64,000 nucleotides of DNA from Eremomyces bilateralis CBS 781.70 (Eukaryota; Ascomycota; Dothideomycetes; Eremomycetales; Eremomycetaceae), in the NCBI RefSeq assembly GCF_010015585.1, contig NW_022985072.1, positions 580,973 to 644,972 of the forward strand. The letters run 5' to 3'. The notes beneath the pieces were generated by a model that saw only the letters and a list, made by a program, of their open reading frames with translations, had not been told where the DNA came from and made no database searches. Position 1 is the first letter of the stretch; each line of letters begins with the position of its first letter. A program made the translations under genes and the position numbers. This document shows, in pieces, positions 56,768-64,000 of the stretch.

Positions 56768-59700
56768 CTATCATGACGAGGGTGGGAAGGGCGATGGGAC
56801 TATTCATGATGCGATGATGGATTTCATGGTTATTGGGCATGGTTACAGCGTGTATATTACTAACTACTAGTACACTACTAGTTGCCGTATGGAGCGCTGA
56901 TATCCTCAAATGGGAATATTTCATTATTACTACTTCGTCCTGCAATTCATAGTGCGATTAATGTCTGCTTGGCCCAGGACCACTAGCTCGCTTGGCTGAA
57001 CTTTAAATGAACCATCATCTCATTCTTCCTTCTCAAAAACGAGGTTACAATCAACGCTCGATGCCCATCCATGCCTCTATTGTGGTATTTAATGTCAAAG
57101 TTCCATTACCGTACAGGCCGAAGATTGTATATTGTACCCCGTCGATCCGCGTCTTGTGTTGTTTCTTTCACTTCCGCCTTCTCAACTATTGAATTCAAGA
57201 GTATCATCCGCATGTGTCACAATGCTACCAGCTCAGTTATTTAGCATCTAAACCTTACCGGATCCAACCAAGGCTACTGTCTCCTGTTGAATTGATGAAG
57301 TCGGTAATGTATTGAGCACTAAGGTATTGACGCAGCCGAACGCCCGCGATGGATGTCCGAGCCAAGATCCATTGGATGGTTTCATTAGCTCTTCATTCAT
57401 GTTTGGAAAGAAGCCTTGATGTTTATCTCGGCTCGGGTTGACTTCGTCACACGAATCTAAAGCCGTCGCCTTGATCTTGCCGTCTGTTGGTTTGCAATTG
57501 GGCCTTCCCTTCGGCTTATCATCTTTCCGACCGCTTGTCGGTTTTTATATGCTTTTTTCGACGTACGTGGAACCCCAATCGATGCCTAACCCGACGATAC
57601 CTATGGTTGCACACGACGCAATGTCGACTCCCAAGGAGATCAAAATCCTCCACTCAGCGGCTAAATCGAACTCGAGTTTGTCGACATTGGGATAACAATG
57701 CCATTATCTGGACTTTGCACGACATGAGCACGCGTCCATCGGACTGCTGGATCGAATCCTGGAAACGGATCCTGTCACTGTGACCATAGCATTCTGCTTC
57801 CAGGCACCGTGACACTCATCTCGCATGGAGCGTTGCACCTCAATCACGGTTGTTCAATGACGCCAATCTATTTCGACTTGAGAGCTTCCTTGATGAGGAA
57901 AAGTCCAAGACGGCAGTATTGGTGTTAAGGCAGCACCATGCGCTCATTCCTTAAGCTAGCACAACAATTGGCTGGAGCAAACGTGTCACCAGTGTGGGCT
58001 CCTATCGATCAATGATCGATTTGTGCCCCGATGCCTCTCAACTAATGGTTCACGTCGCATAGCCTTAGAATCTCCTCTTCTTCTCACTGATTAACGGAGC
58101 CTAGGTTGGAGGCCTAGTATAGCCGGCAATTTCAATCCCATGAAGTATCTTGTCTGGACAATTTGGCACTTCCCGTCGGCAAACACAGCTTGCCTCCTAT
58201 TTCTCACAGCATCGTTAGATACCACTCACCTAAATGTTTGAATGATGTCTTTACCTTCGTCCTTCCAAAACATACGCGGATGCCGGATGAGATGCCTTTT
58301 TCTGGTTAGAGATTGCCCTCATCCGCGGGATCTCTTAAGGTCCGCTTGCTGGTACTTCCCTCGCTTCCCAGCCGCAAATTACAAGGCTCCAGCCACGTTA
58401 CACAGATCAACAACACCGATTGTTCCGGCAGACACAGACCAAATCTCCTCGACATTTCTGAAGAGCTTGAGCGATCGCGGATATTTCTCAATCAGGAACT
58501 CTTCCTTCGGTGGCTGGTCCGGAAGGATCAGGTGACTTGAGGCTCTCATCACTCTAGAGTTCTCCCAACAGCGTCGCATCGATGCTTTACGGCAACGGGC
58601 AGCAACATGCTCCCACTCAAGATTCGGGTCGACGAGCGGTCAAAGTGAAACATGAAGCGGTGTCCGCAGATCTTCGGCGGTGAACGGCTATCAACACATC
58701 CCATCGACACATATCCTTCCCAGTGTCTCTACTATGTCTGGAAGCCGAATTGGTCTCAGTTGCGAGGAAAATGCAACGAACCGGCTTCGACTAAACCAAC
58801 AGCAGAATCTCTGCCGAAGCAGTTGCAGCACCGGCGTTCGCATACCTGACGAGACTTGTTTCTAGGGTCGTGGAGGGCTGGTTGCGCCAACGGAAGGGCC
58901 AAGTCCATATACTCCCACGTTGTTGTAACCAGCCTGTCAAACCGAGTAACACTGCCGTACCGAGGGCAGCGGGAGCCCTGACTCCGGTCAGAGGACCGCC
59001 TGTCGAGTCACGCCTGCTTGCCCTGTTGCTCAAACCTGTGTACTCAGCTGGTGTTCCAAACTGGGCTCTGGCAACTGAAACCTAATCCAATCAGCATTGT
59101 CGGTGCTTTTGGTTGCGTTTTGATCGCCCGCTGCAGCCACCCGCAACGACTAAGCCCAAACAAGGGCACCGGCGGCCACGTTTGACTTGCATCTCTAGAT
59201 CAAGCAGGGCATGGGTCGCCTACTGACAGGCGAACGATCACAGACGGGCCTAGGATATACTCCATTGCAGCCGGTTGGTCGACGGAAGCACCTGTAAAAA
59301 CCATTGGGCCGGGAGTCCAGAAAGAGCCTTGCCATGACTATGAGAAGCTCATGACCCTGGACAATCCTAGTACGTCGCCCGACTTCCTTTGCACCACATG
59401 AGCTGCTCGCAGCGAGAACGCTGGAATTCTTCTCGCGTTTGATGTAACTGGGTGCCATACCAGATGCTAGCCCTCCTACTAGGGAACCTCAGATATCCAT
59501 GGAAAATCTCATGGACTGTCAAACCGATCCTGAATTTCCACTGGCTGTCAAATTGTGATATACCAGGGCTTCACTGACACCAATAACGGTCTCCGGCTTG
59601 GCAATTGGCATCTCCTAGCTCTAGTGGACAACCCCATGTCTTCAACTCACGCTGGGACTGGTTCTTGAACCGTGAGGCGTAAAGTCTTTGAGGATGAGGA

Positions 59701-60926
59701 GCCGCCAGAGGATACCCGCAGGTTATGGAAGTGAGGATTCAAAGGCTGAGACCACCACTACACCATGAGCCTCGAATCTAGCGTTGGGGCTTTCACGGGG
59801 TCAATATCTTAACTGGTCCGCGGGAGATTTTCCCGGTTCCTCGTCGATATCAGTCCGTACTCTACTCTCCTCCGTTCTCTGATTTGCTTTGTTTTTAATC
59901 CTCACCTACATACTTATCATGTGCTTCTAAGAGAGTTACAATTGACTGCGGCGTGGGCAAAGAGACATCATTTTGGCGGTCTGAGAGGCCATCTGCATCT
60001 GGCAAACGTACCGCATAATAATGATCTCACTCGCCGAGCCGATAGAGTAGTCTCGCGATGACCATCCACTGATATTGTTCTTGTGTTTTGGTACTGCCGA
60101 ACCCAGTCATTTTACGTGGCCACCAGCGGAAAGTTATAATATTCTATGAGAGGGAGTCGCTGATTCGGAGAGCAACCAAGTATGTGAATGTCTAGATCAA
60201 AGATCAGGTGGCGTGATATCTTTCCCCAATCCTCACCCGCTGCTATTCACTGGTTCTGGCAGACACTGACAAATTCTACCTGTCCAGAAATATACTTATC
60301 CAATACTCCTATCCACTTATCTACCCTCCGACCAACCCTTCCGTATCCTCGGCACTTCCTTTTCAAGCCGAGTTGTCCAGCGAACAAAATCTTGTTCAGA
60401 CGTGGACGTAGAAACTTCGATTCGGAAATCTTGGTCCGCGTTCGGCCCATCTGAACAATAAAGAGAGCGGCATCGGAACGGCTGCAGGCGAAGATTCGTG
60501 CAGGCTTCCATGCTGAGCGCCTTCTGAAAGAACCATACAGTCGCCGGTTGGCAGAGTACCTGCTTGTTGCAGGTTTTCTGGAAGGAAGCAAAAGACCGGA
60601 CGTGGGATCAAAGAAACCTATGACTGGCCGGCGGGTATAAGGGAGTGCTCATTTCTAGTCCTCGTGAGCACCTTTAAAATAGAGGGCAAACGAGGCATCA
60701 CGCCAACCTTCTTTTGTAGAAGATTGAATTATCCGTCCCTGGCGCTACGGCTCAAACCGATCTCTATCTCACAGTGCCACAGTCACTCGCAAACCTCACT
60801 CCCAGGATTTGCTGCACACTTAATCCCGGCCTGGGACACTATTTCGTCCTAGCCTTGTCTTAGTACTTCAAGTGCTGTCACTTTATCTTCCCATTTCACA
60901 GACGACTCCCTCGATATCTGGAAGCG
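56768..60926. other. 4.1 kb gene desert
   Basis: No gene model could be built on either strand. Short open stretches (60-114 codons) overlap in several frames. On the minus strand near 57550-57600 the peptide VGLGIDWGSTYV recalls the phosphate-loop of Hsp70/actin-fold proteins, but the frame stops at once and flanking sequence does not continue the match. No terminal repeats or transposase motifs were found. It could hold a decayed gene or long regulatory/UTR sequence for the APSES gene. Confidence 0.4.
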
Positions 60927-62674
60927 ATGCAAATCCAGTCGTTACTTAACCCTTTGTCTGAGCCTCTTCCACCCGGCAGAGTATCACCGCAACGCTCCGC
61001 TCCTGAGTCTACCAGGCCGCAGTCCCATCGACCTGCCCAGGCGAGAGAGAGTTCGGAGCACCCCAGTAGTCAGTTCAAATACGACTCACTATCTACTCAA
61101 CGGCCGGCGAAACTACCCAAAGATGCCCCCATATTCAAGGAACGAAAGCCTAGAGGGCGGGTGAACTTCGCGCCGTACGAGGCCGGAACTGGCAAGGAGA
61201 TGGCTGCACAGCATAAGAAGTTTCGAATCTTTCCTGTGGGGCGCATAGGAGAGTACTGCCGACCAATCCCATACTCAAGCGATAAGAAGTCCTTCTGGTC
61301 TAAGACTGGCCGAGAAGGGTTTGAAGGTACGTCTTGATCCTCAAATGTTAAATATTAAGACGCAAACCAGGTGGAACCGTATGTGTCGTAATTCTCATCG
61401 CTAACGAAGTTACAGTGTTCCAATATACTTTCCAGCTTCCAGGTGAAGACAAGAAGTACACCGTGATGTGGGACTACAACATCGGCCTGGTCCGCATCAC
61501 TCCCTTCTTCAAAGCCTGCAAATACTCCAAGACAACCCCTGCGAAAGTTCTGAACGTCAACCCTGGTCTGCGAGACATAAGCCATAGCATTACTGGGGGG
61601 GCGCTGGTCGCTCAAGGTACGAGCATGCCTTTATATGGAGATTACCGTTCAGTACTGACAAGATAATTAGGATACTGGATGCCCTTCCGATGTGCTCAAG
61701 CTGTCGCATCGAACTTCTGCTACGACATTCGTTGGGCACTGGCGCCTCTTTTTGGGCCGTCCTTTGTCAGTGAATGTTTGCCCCCGTCTCACCAGAACTT
61801 CGGTCACTTCAGAATTGACCCTAGGATTGTCAAGTCATGTACCGATGAGACCATGACGTGGAAGGCAGACGCAGCATCATTGTCCCCTTCCTTCTCGCCT
61901 CCAGCATTCAGAGAGTCGGTTGAAAGGGCTTCCAAATTCACTCCACAGATCATATCCCCATTCGAGGGGCATCCTGTCAGTCCAGCCACTCGACAGACTA
62001 CTGGCCTACAGTCGCAGCCTCTTTGGAGACCTGGAACGTCCATGTCCGCTAAGAACTCACGGTCCCGCAATCGTTTTCACCCTGGCATCGGCGAGAAAGA
62101 CGGTGAAAGCGGAGACGGCACTGATTCCGAAGGCAGTGATCGCTACCACTTCTCCCCTCAAGTCTCTCCCACTTCCAACGCGAGGCAATGGGCAGCAGTA
62201 AATCGCCCGTTACCGAAGCTACACCCTATTCTCACCGCCGACCTCCCCGTTCTGCATTCCCCAACGAGGCGAGCCGATGAACGACGCCCAGCATTCTCCG
62301 TTGGTCACCGCTACACAACATCAACGCCAGCGGTCAGCATCCCAGAGTCAGCCATCACTGCATCGACCGACACGACTGCTGGCTCGGGTAGCACCACTAG
62401 TCTGTCTCTCGGACCGGGAGTCAAACGGAGGGTCGACGACCTGGAATCATCGGATGAGGAACAAAATGAAATTGGGTCACCAAAGACTCCTGAAATATCC
62501 TCGGCGGAGTTGAGCCCGAAGACCACACGGTTCGCAGCCGAGCGGCGATTGAAAACAGAAATGACGGAGCAGGATGAACACCATGCAGCGGAGCTCATAA
62601 TGGCACTGAAAGTGGCGGATAGCAAACTTGTGGATGCACATCGGGACAAGCGAAAGAGGAGGGCAAGTCGATAG
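60927..62674 (+). CDS. APSES/KilA-N-domain transcription factor, Xbp1-like
   Basis: Three exons (60927-61326, 61416-61616, 61671-62674; introns 89 and 54 bp, in phase) give 534 aa. The N-terminal 100 residues are Pro/Ser-rich. The DNA-binding APSES domain spans about residues 120-240: [95 protein letters not shown]. This combination ([10 protein letters not shown] and a late GYWMPFxCA) matches the Xbp1-type branch rather than StuA/Mbp1. The rest is disordered Ser/Pro with a C-terminal helix ([20 protein letters not shown]) and a basic KRKRRASR end. Xbp1 in yeast is a stress and quiescence repressor; the role here is inferred. A long upstream region and leader fit a regulated gene. Confidence 0.88.
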
Positions 62675-63024
62675 ACATCTTGCATCGCCTGATAATTGCA
62701 ATGAGTACGACCTGCATGTGGGAAATCTAACGAAGTTATGACCGTTCATCCATTTTTATTCAATGGTGTTGGTCCAGCTGCTGTGCTTTATCGGCTTTTT
62801 TTTTGCATGGGCGAACCTGGTGATGGGCTACGACATTTCGTGGATCAGGAGGTTGAAGCGAACATAGATGAGAGCATCCAGAACGCAACGTAAACCACAA
62901 AAAGGAAGATCGGGTTTATTCACAAAGGATTTGGTTATGGTCATGTAAAGTACGGACGGAAGTTAAATTGTGCAATACACCATTCGAGATTTCAGCTCCG
63001 TCGAAACCACCAGCAACTGTTACA
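62675..63024. other. Intergenic region between convergent genes
   Basis: 350 bp separating two stop codons, with a nine-T run at about 62797-62805. Only 3' flanks are expected. Confidence 0.5.
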
Positions 63025-63896
63025 TCAAGCTTTCGCCGCGAGTTCCTTCTGCTTCAACGCAGCGATCCTCTTTCTCGTTCCCTCAATAAGACCTTCCAGA
63101 GGGAAGTATTTGGTCAAGGTTGGCCTTGAGATCACTGCCTTCGCGTAGCGTGAGAACTTCGGCAGCTTCTCAAGATCTGCAATCAAGGACTTAGGGATGT
63201 GCTCCCCGTGTTCAGCGTATCCATATAATCGTGCGATAAACGGACCAACTTGCGTCTATGTTGGCGCCATATGGTCAGCGATATATACCCACGGGTTTTC
63301 ATTCGCAAAGGTGTATCCATAACGTCATACTTAACTCACCTCAGCAAATGTGAACTCCTCGCTTCCACCGAAGAAAGGCCCCTGTCCTGCCTCCGGCAAC
63401 AATGGCTCGATCTCCTTACGGATCACCTCTACCAACTCTTTAGCCTTCGCTTCCTTTGCTTCAGCGCCTTCCAGGAAGGCGATATTCCGCTGGTAGGAAG
63501 AGACCTTGTTATTGAAGGTGTCTACGAAGAAATTGATGCGAGCGCGAAGAAGCGGTGCCTCAGAGGAAGGCGGCAGAAGTCGCGAGGGGTGTGCATCAAC
63601 CAGGAACTGGGAGACAGTGGCGGACTCGGTGAGGATCGTCGATGGGATCTTGGACGATTCATATTTAAGCGATGGGACAAGGCCGCGCTAAGAATCGTTA
63701 GCATGGGCTCATCGAACAAGCGTCATAGTTGTCGTACTGGGTTGACTTCCAAGTACCATGGCTCGCGTGGAACCTGCAGGTCGATTATGACCTGCTCGTA
63801 TGGCAACCCAAGCTCTTCCAAAGTGGTGTGCGCGCGATGCGCGAACGGGCACAAATGGTTGGTATACAAAGTGATCTTGGGAGTTTCCGAAGCCAT
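63025..63896 (-). CDS. Glutathione transferase, omega-like
   Basis: Three exons (63896-63738, 63687-63340, 63255-63025; introns 50 and 84 bp, in phase) give 245 aa. The thioredoxin-like domain has NHLCPFAHRAHTTLEELGLP, with the active-site Cys at residue 16 in a CPF motif, as in omega/CLIC-type enzymes that use Cys rather than Ser/Tyr. The cis-Pro loop is EVNPRGLVPSL (rebuilt at the first splice), and glutathione contacts are in ILTESATVSQFL. The all-helical C-terminal domain ends KYFPLEGLIEGTRKRIAALK. Likely cytosolic thiol transferase or dehydroascorbate-type reductase; substrate inferred. The start ATG has context GAAACC-free TCAGCC-like sequence upstream and no alternative nearby. Confidence 0.92.
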
Positions 63897-64000
63897 GGCT
63901 GTTAGATGGCTTTCCTAACTTTTCGATGAAAATTAAAGTACTCTTGTCAGTGTGAAGTGCTTAATATGATCTGGACAGAGCTGCAATTATATAGATATCC
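63897..64000. promoter_or_regulatory. Upstream region of the omega-like GST gene
   Basis: Only about 100 bp of the promoter is inside the window. No gene begins here. TATATAG-like sequence at 63987-63994 could be part of a TATA region on either strand. Confidence 0.3.

Overview
The window looks like nuclear chromosome from a filamentous ascomycete (Pezizomycotina, most likely a Eurotiomycete of the Aspergillus/Penicillium kind; the class is an inference from gene content). Genes are compact and lie on both strands. They are broken by short introns, mostly 45-90 nt, with GTNNGN donors, CTAAC-like branch points and AG acceptors. Many exons are too short to stand out as open frames, so the gene models here were rebuilt by joining exons at such sites and checking phase and family-like protein continuity. 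No prokaryotic signals (operons, Shine-Dalgarno sites, CRISPR) were seen.

Layout. 1-16 kb is an accessory stretch: the end of a hAT-like DNA transposon at the left edge, a homeodomain/C2H2 transcription factor, a SIR2-like protein, a long gene-poor region with a diverged repeat and a tRNA-Leu-like relic, a CFEM seven-membrane receptor-like protein, a cytochrome P450 and a small secreted protein, then another gene-poor region. 16-29 kb is dense housekeeping sequence: RNA polymerase I/III subunit AC40 and complex I 49 kDa subunit (divergent pair), a PLP-dependent serine/threonine dehydratase, a mitochondrial-type DEAD-box helicase with an expanding RGG tail, a glutathione S-transferase and valyl-tRNA synthetase. 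29-41 kb is mixed: a small unknown protein, a secreted-looking deaminase, a metallophosphoesterase, an acidic unknown protein, a decayed zinc-finger-like gene, an F-box/ankyrin protein, and an intron-containing tRNA-Glu gene set among AT-rich palindromes.

41-64 kb holds a secreted copper amine oxidase, a membrane-anchored short-chain dehydrogenase, an Sds3-like histone-deacetylase subunit, the spliceosomal protein Snu23, DNA topoisomerase II, a 4 kb gene desert, an APSES-domain regulator of the Xbp1 type and an omega-like glutathione transferase.

The genes do not form one pathway. The core genes serve transcription, splicing, translation, respiration and chromosome topology. The accessory genes (P450, GSTs, amine oxidase, receptor-like protein, secreted proteins) fit environmental sensing and detoxification. 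No convincing new multi-gene system was found. The most unusual items are the small secreted RH/WN/HE-motif protein, the secreted-looking deaminase, the decayed gene at 37.5-38.3 kb, the palindromes around tRNA-Glu, and the perfect 66-bp repeat inside the helicase gene.
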